A stretch of 64,000 nucleotides of DNA from Parafrankia sp041008525 (GCF_041008525.1 NZ_JBFLUG010000032.1:5716-69715); one strand, 5' to 3'; counted from the stretch's first letter, positions 9,401 through 17,640 are shown. The notes: a model not told the origin generated them from the letters alone. Translations and numbers: made by a program.

Positions 9401-9995
9401 GTACCAGAGCGGCGTCTACGATTTCGCCCGGCTGACGCTGCGCTGGGAGCAGGGCCGACTGCACGAGCCGGACGACAAGGCGCCCCATGCGGTCAGCGCG
9501 CCGTGGGTGGTGGCGGTGCTCGCCGCCGCGAGGAACGACGCGGATGCCGACGAGCTGATCGCCGCGGCGGTCAGGCAGGTCGAACCGGTGGTCTGGACCA
9601 CCCATGCGGCCCTGACGATGCTGGCCCACGCGGTCGCCGACCGGGGCCTGCGGGAGCACGTCGAGTCGCTGACCGCGCGGCTGGCACCGATCGCGGGCAG
9701 CATCGCCAACCTGGGCCAGTGCGGAACAGCCGGTCCGGTCGCGCTGGGCCTGGCCCGGCTCGCAGCGCTGGATGGCGACCTCCCAGCCGCCCAGGCGCAC
9801 CTGCGGACAGCGGCGGAGGTCGCTGCCCGCTCGCACGGCATCGGTGCGCTCCTGCGCACCCGGCTGGTCGCCGCCCAGCTCGCCAGGCAGAGCGGCGATC
9901 CCGTCGACCCGGCCGAACTGCGCGACATCGCCAGACGGGCCGCCCACCGGGGCATGGCCGGCGTCGCCCGCGCGGCGGACGAGCTGCTCCGCTGA
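6492..9995 (+). CDS. SARP/AfsR-type transcriptional activator with ATPase domain
   Basis: A 1167-residue regulator. Residues about 8-95 form an OmpR-like winged helix (FGPKQRAVLAALLLNAGRVV-type start is FGGPKQRAVLAALLL), about 100-255 a bacterial transcriptional activator domain, then an Ala/Gly/Pro linker. An AAA/NB-ARC-like ATPase follows, with Walker A GPAGIGKSR near 350 and Walker B LLLVAEDVHWAD near 440. The C-terminal half is helical, tetratricopeptide-like. AGGTGA lies eight bases before the ATG. Such large SARPs often activate secondary metabolism, but no complete cluster adjoins it; the FAD oxidase directly upstream is the best local target. Confidence 0.9.
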   Translation: MRCVPFYHLFGPIEVTREGGPVQFGGPKQRAVLAALLLNAGRVVSVDRLADAVWGDEHPPSMLSSLQAHISNLRRLLRDGDRATSPIVRRTPGYLADISLEDLDLRLFERACDETQAAADAGDWPGTLAAADRAAALRRGPLLAEFSDEPWVRGAAAAAAERWAQCEQNAVIGLLGLSRVTTAVLRSRQLLADTPLAEGACRLHMISLYRAGRPAEALEVFREHARRLDEELGLEVNPALRDLQGAVLRQDAGLDSWPGRASTPDPAGAFGEVGTARAAGAAGTTDEAATVTPGAPADGPVTTGNGGFPAPAPAGSGGQRGDLVGRVHEIAVLESVLAEALTGDGRWVVLTGPAGIGKSRLAQEAAVLWARSGGAVARTGCPDDEAVPPWWPVRQLLRDLGLDPDAVLTPPTGLDADAARFGVYDRVLTALSAAARHRPLLLVAEDVHWADQASLRLLTHLAAAGPHPGLAVVATARDVSGRPALDRLLAATARGHGSRRLAVPPLSEGEVEELVRRVSGQDISAAAAAELAERTGGNPFFVCEYARLPEQERAGGEVPVAVRSVLGQRLAGLDPAVLQVLRAAALIGDTLDIGLLRAVTRLDHDALADMLDEASDEHVIVQAAGTGRYMFAHALLRDEVVAGISSLRRQRLHLRIAEALASGDGGETQARRAAHLVAAWPLAEATDVLEACRAAALDAERRWQSEAAAHWWGQALAVLDQSHRDLDVDRDELLVARVSALARDGRGQTLLDVVDAGLLDAVRRGRLDSAGRLAAALLRTTGCWPWPAHGHDSAPLLARLAGLETLVAADPAAHVRILAALAVGSTYDPDGTVPDRLSRRAIELAERLGDDECLADALLGRALTFSGIAQRATESIELLARLADVPHAAAQIDGVITHGLLHLAKSALGDPAAAEHARLGALGSDLLRLPASRVQFRWAQGSLALWQDDDLEGAERIYDQAFALHRETELYQSGVYDFARLTLRWEQGRLHEPDDKAPHAVSAPWVVAVLAAARNDADADELIAAAVRQVEPVVWTTHAALTMLAHAVADRGLREHVESLTARLAPIAGSIANLGQCGTAGPVALGLARLAALDGDLPAAQAHLRTAAEVAARSHGIGALLRTRLVAAQLARQSGDPVDPAELRDIARRAAHRGMAGVARAADELLR

Positions 9996-10045
9996 GCCGC
10001 ACGGGCCGGGCGGTCCGGACAGGCCCGACGGCCAGACAGCCCGGC

Positions 10046-10086
10046 GGCCAGATGGCCAGATGGCCAGATGGCCAGACAGGCCAGAC
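10046..10086. repeat. 8-bp tandem repeat between convergent genes
   Basis: Three perfect copies of GGCCAGAT, a fourth with one change and a spaced fifth, lying between the convergent SARP and ferredoxin genes. Probably replication slippage in non-coding DNA. Confidence 0.8.
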
Positions 10087-10131
10087 AGACCGGAGGCCCG
10101 CCGGACCGACGTCCCGTCGCGCGGCCGGGGC

Positions 10132-10473
10132 CTACTTCTTGAAGTTGGCGATGAACTCCGTGTCAGCGTTGATCTTTCCGGTTTTCGACGCGCCGCCCGG
10201 CTCCTCGCCCAGCGGCTCGTCCCGCCCGGGGAGGACCTCCGTGAAGAAGAGCTCCTCGTTCTTGATGAACTCCTTCTCCGCCGCGGGCACCATCTCGTCG
10301 AGCATCGCCGCTCCGACCGGACACGCCACCGCGCATGCCCCGCACTCGGTGCACTCGTCGGGGTTGATGTACATCTTGCGCCCGCCGGTGTAAATGCAGT
10401 CGGCGGGGCAGCCGCCGCTGAGGCAGCCGCCGTCCTTCACGTCGATGCACGCGGAGGTGATCACGAATGGCAT
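10132..10473 (-). CDS. Ferredoxin, 7Fe-type with altered first cluster spacing
   Basis: A 113-residue electron carrier. Cys9, 17, 22 and 26, then Cys41, 44, 47 and 51 in CTECGACAVACP, resemble actinobacterial FdxA (3Fe-4S plus 4Fe-4S). FdxA has three residues between its second and third Cys; here CLSGGC has four. The tail after residue 58 is about 55 residues, Glu/Lys-rich and unlike the usual FdxA tail. The start at 10473 has GGAGA about ten bases upstream. Its redox partner is unknown; acyl-CoA dehydrogenase and BluB genes lie upstream on the same strand. Confidence 0.88.
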   Translation of the reverse strand: MPFVITSACIDVKDGGCLSGGCPADCIYTGGRKMYINPDECTECGACAVACPVGAAMLDEMVPAAEKEFIKNEELFFTEVLPGRDEPLGEEPGGASKTGKINADTEFIANFKK

Positions 10474-10857
10474 GGCAGAATCGTCTCCAATCAGCCGAAA
10501 ACTGCTCCGGCTCGCCGGCCACGGCGGATCCGTGACCGGCGGCCGGCGCACTTCAGCCGCGCGCCGACCAAAATGGGATCGAGCTCCGGCGAACCCGCAT
10601 AGATTATTGGCGGGCGTTTGTCACGCCGACGCTTCCGGCGGTAAACGCGAGGTAACGAAGAAAAGCGGGCCTCATGTCCAGATGAATTCCGCGGACCGGT
10701 CTTCAGGATAATTCTTTGGAACTCTTACCGGAAAATTTTTTCCTGCCGGTACCGGCGGCGGCGGGGCGGCCGGGCTCCACCCGGGACCATCCGCCCGGCC
10801 GCAGCTTCCCGGCCGGCCCTTTCCGGTTCCGCCGGGCCGTCCCGCGCTCCGGTGGCG
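10474..10857. other. Intergenic region upstream of ferredoxin, downstream of bluB
   Basis: 384 bp without a gene. It holds the perfect palindrome GCCGGTACCGGC (10745-10756) next to GGAAAA-TT-TTTTCC (10730-10743). Read on the minus strand this is a GC-rich stem followed by an A/T tract 100 bases after bluB, a possible bluB terminator. A/T-rich -10-like hexamers TATCCT and TAATCT (minus strand) could start the ferredoxin transcript, but no good -35 was seen. Confidence 0.35.
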
Positions 10858-11607
10858 CTACCAGCGCTCGTGGTGGACGGCGGCGTCCAGCGGCCGCCGG
10901 GCCGCCCAGCCGTGGCGTTCCAGATCCGGTGTGATCTCCAGGTGGCTCACCGGGCCGAGGCACAGCCAGGCGACCGGACGCACACTGTCGGGTATCCCGA
11001 GCAGACCCCGGACGAACTCCTCGCGGTAGAAGGACACCCAACCGACGCCGAGATCCTCGGCGGTGGCGGCCAACCACAGGTTCTCGATGGCCAGGCACAC
11101 CGAGTAGAGGCCGGCGTCCGCGATCGTGTTCCGACCGAGGACGGCCGGGGCCCCGCGCGCCGGGTCGTAGGTGACCACGAGGGAGAGAGTGGACTCGAGT
11201 ATTCCGTCAATTTTTATGCCGGCGAACCGCGCCGCCCGCTCACCGGTGAGCGTGTCGGCGAAGATCTCCCGCTCGCGGCTGACGTGCGCGTGCATGGCCG
11301 TCTTCGTCTCCCGGCCTTTGACCAGGACGAAGTCCCACGGCTGCGTCAGCCCGACGCTGGGCGCGGCGTGCGCCGCGGCCAGCACCCGGCGCAGGGTGCC
11401 CGCCGCGATCGGCTCGCCGGTGAACTGCCCGCGGACGTCCCGCCGCCGCCCGACGACCTCGTAAAGGCCGGCGGCAGCGGACGGGACATGCGGCACGTCC
11501 GGAAAAGACCGGGCGCTCGGAAACAGCGGGACGGGCAGATCAGGAACGGGCAGATCAGGAACGGACGAATCAGCGGCTGGAACGGACGGGTCGGGCAGTG
11601 AGGTCAC
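10858..11607 (-). CDS. bluB: 5,6-dimethylbenzimidazole synthase (BluB), flavin destructase
   Basis: A 249-residue nitroreductase-fold enzyme that cleaves reduced FMN with oxygen to make dimethylbenzimidazole, the lower ligand of cobalamin. Family signatures are RRRDVRGQF (54-62), AAPSVGLTQPWDF, and GWVSFY. The first 50 residues are an unusual Pro-rich extension with a duplicated VPDLP; typical BluB starts near residue 45, so the GTG at 11607 may overstate the N-terminus. No other cobalamin gene is in the window. It follows the thiolase by 51 bases on the same strand. Confidence 0.85.
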   Translation of the reverse strand: MTSLPDPSVPAADSSVPDLPVPDLPVPLFPSARSFPDVPHVPSAAAGLYEVVGRRRDVRGQFTGEPIAAGTLRRVLAAAHAAPSVGLTQPWDFVLVKGRETKTAMHAHVSREREIFADTLTGERAARFAGIKIDGILESTLSLVVTYDPARGAPAVLGRNTIADAGLYSVCLAIENLWLAATAEDLGVGWVSFYREEFVRGLLGIPDSVRPVAWLCLGPVSHLEITPDLERHGWAARRPLDAAVHHERW

Positions 11608-11658
11608 AGGGTTCAGCTCCGCTCCGGCGAATCGGGTCAGGGATCCGCGGGGCGGGGG

Positions 11659-12807
11659 TCACTCAGCGACGAGCTCGACGATCGCCGCGTTCGCGGTGCC
11701 ACCGCCCTCGCACATGGTCTGCAGGCCGTAGCGAATGCCATTGTCGCGCATGTGGTGGGCGAGCCGGGTCATCAGAATCGTGCCGGAGGCGCCGAGCGGG
11801 TGCCCGACCGCGATCGCACCGCCGAGGGGGTTGACCACCTTGATGTCCGCGCCCAGCTCGGCAAGCCAGGCCAGGGTGACCGAGGAGAACGCCTCGTTGA
11901 CCTCGAAGGCACCGATGTCGCCGATGGACAGGCCGGCACGGGCGAGCACCTTCTGCGTCGCCGGAATGGGCCCGGTGAGCATCAGCACCGGGTCCGAGCC
12001 GACGACGGCGGCGCTGTGGTAGCGCACGATCGGGCGCAGGCCCAGCTCACGGGCCCGTTCGGGGGTGGTGACCAGCACCGCGGAGGCACCGTCGGAGATC
12101 TGGGAGGAGTTGCCGGCGTGGATCAGGCCGTTCTCCTTCGCGACCGGCTTGAGCCCGGCGAGCTTCTCCGGTGTGGTGCCCCGGCGCAGGCCCTCGTCGA
12201 CGGTGAACGGCCCGGACTCGGTCGGCACCGCGAACGTCTGCTGTTCGAAGGCCCCGCTGTCGATCGCCGCCGCGGCCCGCTCGTGGCTGAGCGAGGCGTA
12301 CTCGTCCAGCTGCCGGCGGGTGAAGCCCCAGCGCTCGGCGATCAGCTCCGCGCCGACGATCTGGTTGAACTCGAAGCCGTCGTAGCGGGCCTTGGCCGCC
12401 GGTCCGTACGGCTCACCTGACTGACGGGTCGCGCCGAGCGGCACCCGGCTCATCGACTCGACCCCACCGGCCACGACCAGATCCTGCGCACCGGCCATGA
12501 CCGCGAACACTGCCTGGTCGAGCGCCTGCTGGCTGGAGCCGCAGGCCCGGTTCACCGTGACCGCCGGCACGGACTCGGGCCATCCGGCGGCGAGCACCGC
12601 GTACCGGCCGACGTTGCTGGACTGGTCACCGACCTGGCCGACACACCCCCACTGGACGTCGTCGACGAGCACGGGGTCGATCCCGGTCCGACTGATCAGC
12701 TCGTTGAGCGCCATCGCGGCGAGGTCCACCGGGTGCACACCCGCCAGGGACCCGTTGCGCTTGCCGATCGGCGTGCGCACCGCCTCCACGATCACTGCTT
12801 CCCGCAC
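11659..12807 (-). CDS. Acetyl-CoA C-acyltransferase (thiolase)
   Basis: A 382-residue thiolase that cleaves 3-ketoacyl-CoA with CoA, or condenses two acyl-CoAs. The nucleophilic Cys89 is in NRACGSSQQA; the C-terminal GHPLGASG supplies the His and MCEGGGTANA the second Cys. All three are intact. The start is GTG (12805-12807). It lies between the acyl-CoA dehydrogenase upstream (209-bp gap) and bluB downstream, and its sequence resembles degradative FadA-type enzymes of actinobacterial lipid or steroid catabolism. The chain-length preference is not visible. Confidence 0.92.
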   Translation of the reverse strand: MREAVIVEAVRTPIGKRNGSLAGVHPVDLAAMALNELISRTGIDPVLVDDVQWGCVGQVGDQSSNVGRYAVLAAGWPESVPAVTVNRACGSSQQALDQAVFAVMAGAQDLVVAGGVESMSRVPLGATRQSGEPYGPAAKARYDGFEFNQIVGAELIAERWGFTRRQLDEYASLSHERAAAAIDSGAFEQQTFAVPTESGPFTVDEGLRRGTTPEKLAGLKPVAKENGLIHAGNSSQISDGASAVLVTTPERARELGLRPIVRYHSAAVVGSDPVLMLTGPIPATQKVLARAGLSIGDIGAFEVNEAFSSVTLAWLAELGADIKVVNPLGGAIAVGHPLGASGTILMTRLAHHMRDNGIRYGLQTMCEGGGTANAAIVELVAE

Positions 12808-13016
12808 GGCAGTCCCTCATCTCGCGTTGCAGCACCAGCTTCGCCCGGGCTCGCGGCCTGATCCGCCCACTCGGGCTGTGAAGCCTGTTTCCGCCTTGGA
12901 GAAACCACGTTGCCACAGGAGCGCACCTGGCGTCCTCGCTGGCCGGCCTGTCCCGGGGCTGACCGTGACGATCCGCACATCGCTCCCCGCGGCGGCGGGC
13001 GAGGCCGATCCGGGGC

Positions 13017-14171
13017 TCAGCCGTCCAGGCCACCGCGGCGGACGAGCTGGCTGACGATGACGTTGCGCTGGATCTCGTTGGTACCCTCACCGACGATCAT
13101 CAGAGGCGCGTCCCGGAAGTAGCGCTCGACGTCGAACTCGGTCGAGTAGCCATAGCCACCGTGGATCCGCACGGCGTTCAGCGCGACCTCCATCGCGGTC
13201 TCGGACGCGAACAGCTTCGCCATGCCCGCCTCCATGTCGCAGCGCTCGCCGCTGTCGTGGCGGCGGGCGGCGTACAGCAGCAGCTGCCGGGCGGCGGTGA
13301 TCCGGGTGCCCATGTCCGCCAGATAGTTGCCGATGGACTGGTGCCGCCAGATCGGCTGGCCGAAGCTCTCCCGCTCCTGGGCGTAGCGCAGCGCGTCGTC
13401 GAACGCTGCCCGCGCGACGCCGGTCGCCCGGGCGGCGACCTGGATTCGCCCGATCTCCAGCCCGGTCATCATCTGCGGGAACCCGCGGCCCTCCGCCCCG
13501 CCGAGCAGGGCGTCGGCGGGCACCCGGGCGTCGTCGAAGACCAGTTCGCAGCTCTCCACACCCTTGTAGCCCAGTTTGGGGAGGTCCCGGGAGACGGTGA
13601 AGCCCTCGACCTTCTCGACCAGCAGGATGCTCATCCCCCGGTGCGGGGGTGTCGCGTCCGGGTCGGTGCGGCACAGCAGCGCCACCAGACCGGACCGGCG
13701 CGCGTTCGTGATCCAGGTCTTGGTGCCGTTGATCAGATAACCGTCGGCGTCGGGACGAGCCACCGTCCGCATGGCCTGCAGATCGGACCCACCGCCCGGT
13801 TCGGTCAGGGCCATGGTGGCCCGCAGCTCCCCGGTGGCCATCCGCGGCAGGTACCGCCGCCGCTGTTCCTCGGTACCGAAGGTCGAGATCAGCTTCGCGA
13901 CGACGCTGTGGCCGCCCATCGCCCCGGCCAGGCTCATCCAGCCACGTGCCAGCTCCTCGGTGACCATGGCGTAGCAGGGGGTGGAGACCTTCCCGAAGCC
14001 GTACGGCTCGGGCACCGCCAGCCCGAACACGCCGAGCTCCTTCATCTGCTCGATGAGCCGCTCGGGATAGGTGTTCGCATGCTCCAGGTCCCGGACGACC
14101 GGCCGCACCTCCCGGTCGACGAAGTCGCGGACGGTGGCAACGATCGCCTGCTCCTCGGCGGACAGCTCCAT
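13017..14171 (-). CDS. Acyl-CoA dehydrogenase
   Basis: A 384-residue flavoprotein that introduces the alpha-beta double bond in acyl-CoA. Features are MALTEPGGGSDLQAM and TWITNA in the middle FAD-binding domain, then RIHGGYGYSTEF and VGEGTNEIQR near the C-terminus, with Glu in the usual catalytic-base position. The start at 14171 gives the standard MELSAEEQAI N-terminus; the frame is open further but those residues are Arg/Gly-rich. Electrons would go to an ETF not seen here. The divergent AraC gene may regulate it. Confidence 0.92.
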   Translation of the reverse strand: MELSAEEQAIVATVRDFVDREVRPVVRDLEHANTYPERLIEQMKELGVFGLAVPEPYGFGKVSTPCYAMVTEELARGWMSLAGAMGGHSVVAKLISTFGTEEQRRRYLPRMATGELRATMALTEPGGGSDLQAMRTVARPDADGYLINGTKTWITNARRSGLVALLCRTDPDATPPHRGMSILLVEKVEGFTVSRDLPKLGYKGVESCELVFDDARVPADALLGGAEGRGFPQMMTGLEIGRIQVAARATGVARAAFDDALRYAQERESFGQPIWRHQSIGNYLADMGTRITAARQLLLYAARRHDSGERCDMEAGMAKLFASETAMEVALNAVRIHGGYGYSTEFDVERYFRDAPLMIVGEGTNEIQRNVIVSQLVRRGGLDG

Positions 14172-14259
14172 CCGACCAGTCTTGCGCACCCCCCGCCCGG
14201 GCCGTCCCCGTCGCGTGGCGCACCGGACAAACCCCACGCCGGACGTCGACACTGAGGCG

Positions 14260-15243
14260 GTGGAGCAGGTGGACGAGCACGTCCGGATCGCGCCGGCGGC
14301 GGCGCTGCGCCCCTACGTGGCCTGGTACAGCGGGTACCGCCAGCGGGGTCTGCCCCCGTCGACCCACCGCGGCCTGCCCTCGCCCGCCCTGACTCTGATC
14401 TTCACTCTGGACGAACCGCTGGTCCTGCTCACACCAACCACGCCGGCCACGCCGCGCACCCCGCCGGAACCGTCCCCACCGCCGGAGCCGGCGGCGCCCG
14501 CCCGGAGCTTCGGCTCCCTGGTGGCAGGCCTGCACACGACGCCCGCGCTGATCAGCCACCGGGGGGCCCAGTCCGGCGTCCAGCTGGCCCTGCGGCCACT
14601 CGGCGCCCGCGCGCTGCTCGGGCTGCCCGCCGGCGCGCTGGCCTCGCACGACCTCCCGGCCGAGGAGGTTCTGGGCAGCGCCGGTCGGCGGCTGTCGGGA
14701 CGCCTGCGGGAGGCACCGGGCTGGCCCGAGCGGTTCGCTGTTCTCGACGCGGAACTCACCGGCCTGGCCTGGTCCGACCGGCGGATCGACCGGGAGGTGC
14801 GGCCCGAGATCCGGCGTGCCTGGAGCCTGCTGCGCCACCACGGCGGCGGCGTCGCCGTGTCCGCGCTGGCCGCCGAGGTCGGCTGGAGCACCCGCCATCT
14901 GGGCTCCCGTTTCCAGGCCGAGATCGGGCTGTCCCCGAAGGCCGCCGGACGGGTGATCCGATTCGACCGGGCCAGGCGGGTGCTGGCCGGCTGGGCAGCC
15001 GGGCAGGCGGCCGGACGGGGCGCGCGGAGCGGTTCCGGGTGTGGCCCGCGGCCGTCGCTGACCCTGGCCGATCTGGCGGCGGCGTGCGGGTACTTCGACC
15101 AGGCGCATCTCGCCCGCGAGTTCCGCGCGCTCGCCGGCTGCACCCCCAGCGGCTGGCTCGCCGAGGAGTTCCGAAACGTCCAAGCCGGCAGCTATGGCTA
15201 CGACGAAGTATTGGACGGGCCGGGGTCGACCACGCCCCGCTGA
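14260..15243 (+). CDS. AraC family transcriptional regulator
   Basis: About 327 residues. The N-terminal part (RPYVAWYSGYRQRG) is like DUF6597-type AraC proteins. Residues about 205-310 form the double helix-turn-helix, with VSALAAEVGWSTRHLGSRF and LADLAAACGYFDQAHLAREF. A Pro/Thr-rich segment lies near 55-80. The start is uncertain between GTG 14260 and GTG 14269. It is divergent from the acyl-CoA dehydrogenase (88-bp gap) and followed after 66 bases by a VOC protein, an arrangement common for this subfamily. Confidence 0.85.
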   Translation: MEQVDEHVRIAPAAALRPYVAWYSGYRQRGLPPSTHRGLPSPALTLIFTLDEPLVLLTPTTPATPRTPPEPSPPPEPAAPARSFGSLVAGLHTTPALISHRGAQSGVQLALRPLGARALLGLPAGALASHDLPAEEVLGSAGRRLSGRLREAPGWPERFAVLDAELTGLAWSDRRIDREVRPEIRRAWSLLRHHGGGVAVSALAAEVGWSTRHLGSRFQAEIGLSPKAAGRVIRFDRARRVLAGWAAGQAAGRGARSGSGCGPRPSLTLADLAAACGYFDQAHLAREFRALAGCTPSGWLAEEFRNVQAGSYGYDEVLDGPGSTTPR

Positions 15244-15277
15244 TCACAGCCGATCACAGCCGATCGGACTGCGATCG
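15242..15277. promoter_or_regulatory. Repeat-rich AraC-VOC spacer, candidate operator
   Basis: Two direct copies of GATCACAGCC (15242-15261) run into CGATCG-GACTG-CGATCG (15261-15277), two copies of a self-palindromic hexamer. It sits 33 bases before the VOC start and could bind the AraC protein or form a hairpin. Confidence 0.35.
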
Positions 15278-15309
15278 TCCTGACCGACACGAGGGGACCC
15301 GAAGCAATC

Positions 15310-15741
15310 ATGAGCGACTCCGTACCCCCGCCCCAGGTCTGGCCCTGCCTGCGGGCCCGCGACGCCCGGGCGCTGATCGACTTCCTCGCCGCGGCCTTCG
15401 GCTTCGAGGAGGTCGTCTGCTACGGCGGGACCGCCGCGTCGCCGGAATCCCCCGCCCGGGTTGACCATGCCGAGCTCGCCTGGCCGGAGGGCGGTGGGAT
15501 CATGCTGGGCACAGTCCGCGGCGGTACTGATGACCCGTTCGCGCTGACCCCGGGAGCTTTCGGCGCCTACGTCGTCACCGCCGATCCGGACGGGCTGTGT
15601 GCCCGGGCCCGCGCCGCGGGCGCCCGGATCACCGTCGAGCTCCACGACACCGACTACGGGTCACGCGACTTCGCCGCCCGCGACCCCGAGGGCAACCTGT
15701 GGTCCTTCGGCACCTACCCGGGCGCGCCCCGCAAGGACTGA
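15310..15741 (+). CDS. VOC/glyoxalase superfamily protein
   Basis: A 143-residue protein of two beta-alpha-beta-beta-beta modules. CLRARDARALIDFLAAAFGFEE starts module one, and ARDPEGNLWSFGTY closes module two, as in PhnB-like/bleomycin-resistance-type members. GAGGGG lies about 13 bases before the ATG. The function (isomerase, dioxygenase, binding protein) cannot be assigned. It is likely cotranscribed with the AraC gene and ends seven bases from the convergent esterase. Confidence 0.82.
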   Translation: MSDSVPPPQVWPCLRARDARALIDFLAAAFGFEEVVCYGGTAASPESPARVDHAELAWPEGGGIMLGTVRGGTDDPFALTPGAFGAYVVTADPDGLCARARAAGARITVELHDTDYGSRDFAARDPEGNLWSFGTYPGAPRKD

Positions 15742-15748
15742 AGGCCGG

Positions 15749-17566
15749 TCACCCCCAGATCTCGCAGTGGTGCGCCGCGGCGTGGCCGGTACCTGCCTCG
15801 ATCGCGCCCGGTTGGAGCACCAGCCGGTCGGGTGAGGTCTGGGTTCTCGTCACCGGCCAGGAGGGCCAGGTCGGCAGCGGGCCGGTGGAGGAGGCCGCGT
15901 TCGGATCGCCGGCTGCCGCGAACCGGGTCCAGTAGTCGATCATCGCGGCCGACAGGTCGCGCTGGTCCGGGTTCAGCGACGGCCCTGCCGACGGTCCCGC
16001 GGCGAACCCCGCGGGACCGGACGACGTCGGCGATCCGGATGAGCCGGATGAGCCGGTCGGGAACAGGTAGGGCAGCTCCGCGGCGTGCGTGGCCCCGGGG
16101 TTCACTCCGGCGATGACCGGCGTCTGGCCGGGGATGTCGAACTCGTACCCGTACACCCGGGAGCCGGCCCGGGTGAACAGGTCCGCCGAGCGGGCGGTCG
16201 GGCAGGCGAAGAGCCGGTCCGTGATCACCTGGGCGAGGCGCTCGCGGGGTGGCACGGCGCCGGGCGGATAGGCCGCGAGGACGGCGTCCGCCTGGTCCGG
16301 CATCTGTTCCCGGACGATCTGGGTGAAGCGTTCCGCGGTCAGTTCCTGACCCGGGTCGAAGTTGGCGGTGAAGGCACGTCCCTCGCCCCGAACGGTCCCC
16401 ACGATGACCGGTATGCGGTCCGCCGCGCCCGCGGCGATCGCCTCTCCGGGGGGCCGGGGCAGCGTCAGGCTCCCGGTCACCGGAGCCCACCTGGGCGAGG
16501 TGAGGACGTCCACCTGGCCGCCCATGGCGAGCACCCGCTCCACCGGGGTGGCCCGCAGGCAGCCGAGCACGGTGGCGGGGTCGGTACAGCCCAGTTGGGC
16601 GGCGAAGGCCTCACCGGTGCGCTCGGCCGCCGCCATCGCGGGATACGCCCACAGGCACGGACCGCTCTGCATGACCGCCCGTTGGACCAGTCCGCGTGCG
16701 GACGGCGCGGCCAGCACCGCACAGACGTTCACCGAACCGGCGGACTCACCGAAGATCGTGATGTTCCCCGGGTCGCCACCGAAGGCGGCGGCGTTGTCCC
16801 GGACCCAGCGCAGCGCAGCGATGATGTCCGCGACCGCGTAGGAGCCGGCGTCACCCCCCGATTCGGTGGTCAGCGCCGGCAGCGCGAGCTGGCCGAGTGC
16901 CCCGAGCCGGTAGTTCACCCCGACGAGCACCGCGGGCCCGCCGGCCGCGAGTGCCGACATGTCGACCTCGTTGGCCGAGCCGGCCGCAAAGCCGCCACCG
17001 TGGATCCACACCAGCACCGGCCGCCGGCCCTCCCCGGTCCGAGTGGTGGCTGTGGCGGTGGCTTCGCCACCGGCTCCGGTACTGCCGCCCGTGCTCGTAG
17101 CGCCCGCCGCGGCGACCGCGGCCGTCGGGGCGGTCACGTTGACGAACAGGCAGTCCTCGCTGGCGGCGGCCGCCAGGGCGTCGGTCTGCGGGCACGGATG
17201 GCCCCGCACCGACCCGTCACGGACTCCCTGCCACGGCGCCGGCGGCGTCGGGGCCCGCCAGCGCAGGTTCCCGACCGGGGGAGCCGCGTAGGGGATGCCG
17301 TAGAAAGAAACGACATCGCCGGCGACAACCCCGCGGACCGCACCGCCGGTGGTCGCGGCCACCGGCGCAGGCGCCGCTCTCAGACCGCCCGGAGGCTCGG
17401 CTGATCCGCCTCGGCCGCCGTTGCAGGCGGCGCAGAGAACCGCCACCGCCAGGAACAGCGGCGCAAGCATCCCCGCCAGCCTCGTCGAGCCCCGGTCCTT
17501 CGAGCCCCGGTCCTTCGAGCCCCGGCCCGTCGAACCCCGCCTCGCCGCGCCCGGTCCCCCTGCCAT
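15749..17566 (-). CDS. Carboxylesterase type B, predicted lipoprotein
   Basis: A 605-residue alpha/beta hydrolase. The nucleophile is in GESAGS; the charge relay continues with Glu in RGEGRAF and His in GATHAAELPY. HGGGF forms the oxyanion hole. The N-terminus has a hydrophobic segment ending in LCAACNGG, a lipobox, so the enzyme is probably anchored outside the membrane. Between the start and this segment a 15-bp repeat (17483-17541) encodes GSKDR repeats. I start at ATG 17566 (GAGG upstream); GTG 17608 is an alternative. A second low-complexity Ala/Thr/Gly insert lies near residue 165. Confidence 0.88.
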   Translation of the reverse strand: MAGGPGAARRGSTGRGSKDRGSKDRGSTRLAGMLAPLFLAVAVLCAACNGGRGGSAEPPGGLRAAPAPVAATTGGAVRGVVAGDVVSFYGIPYAAPPVGNLRWRAPTPPAPWQGVRDGSVRGHPCPQTDALAAAASEDCLFVNVTAPTAAVAAAGATSTGGSTGAGGEATATATTRTGEGRRPVLVWIHGGGFAAGSANEVDMSALAAGGPAVLVGVNYRLGALGQLALPALTTESGGDAGSYAVADIIAALRWVRDNAAAFGGDPGNITIFGESAGSVNVCAVLAAPSARGLVQRAVMQSGPCLWAYPAMAAAERTGEAFAAQLGCTDPATVLGCLRATPVERVLAMGGQVDVLTSPRWAPVTGSLTLPRPPGEAIAAGAADRIPVIVGTVRGEGRAFTANFDPGQELTAERFTQIVREQMPDQADAVLAAYPPGAVPPRERLAQVITDRLFACPTARSADLFTRAGSRVYGYEFDIPGQTPVIAGVNPGATHAAELPYLFPTGSSGSSGSPTSSGPAGFAAGPSAGPSLNPDQRDLSAAMIDYWTRFAAAGDPNAASSTGPLPTWPSWPVTRTQTSPDRLVLQPGAIEAGTGHAAAHHCEIWG

Positions 17567-17640
17567 GGCGGACAGCCTCACCGGCGCCGCCGCGCGACGC
17601 AAGATCACACGTCAATCCTTACACGTGTGCCGAAAACGTA

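Noticed and set aside
5919..9947. Very long open frame (about 1340 codons) on the minus strand across the FAD oxidase and SARP genes
   Set aside because: It is antisense to two well-supported genes, its composition (Arg/Gly/Gln/Asp, Pro) reflects mirrored GC-rich codons, and no domain is recognisable.
10046..10086. Short regular repeats considered as a CRISPR array
   Set aside because: Units of 8 bp without spacers; no cas genes. The same holds for the 20-bp repeats at 41141-41220, which are contiguous.
13087..15183. Minus-strand 698-codon frame across the AraC gene and acyl-CoA dehydrogenase
   Set aside because: It is out of frame with the dehydrogenase and antisense to the AraC helix-turn-helix; composition only.
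16085..17404. Plus-strand open frame inside the esterase gene
   Set aside because: Antisense to the esterase catalytic motifs; no start signal.
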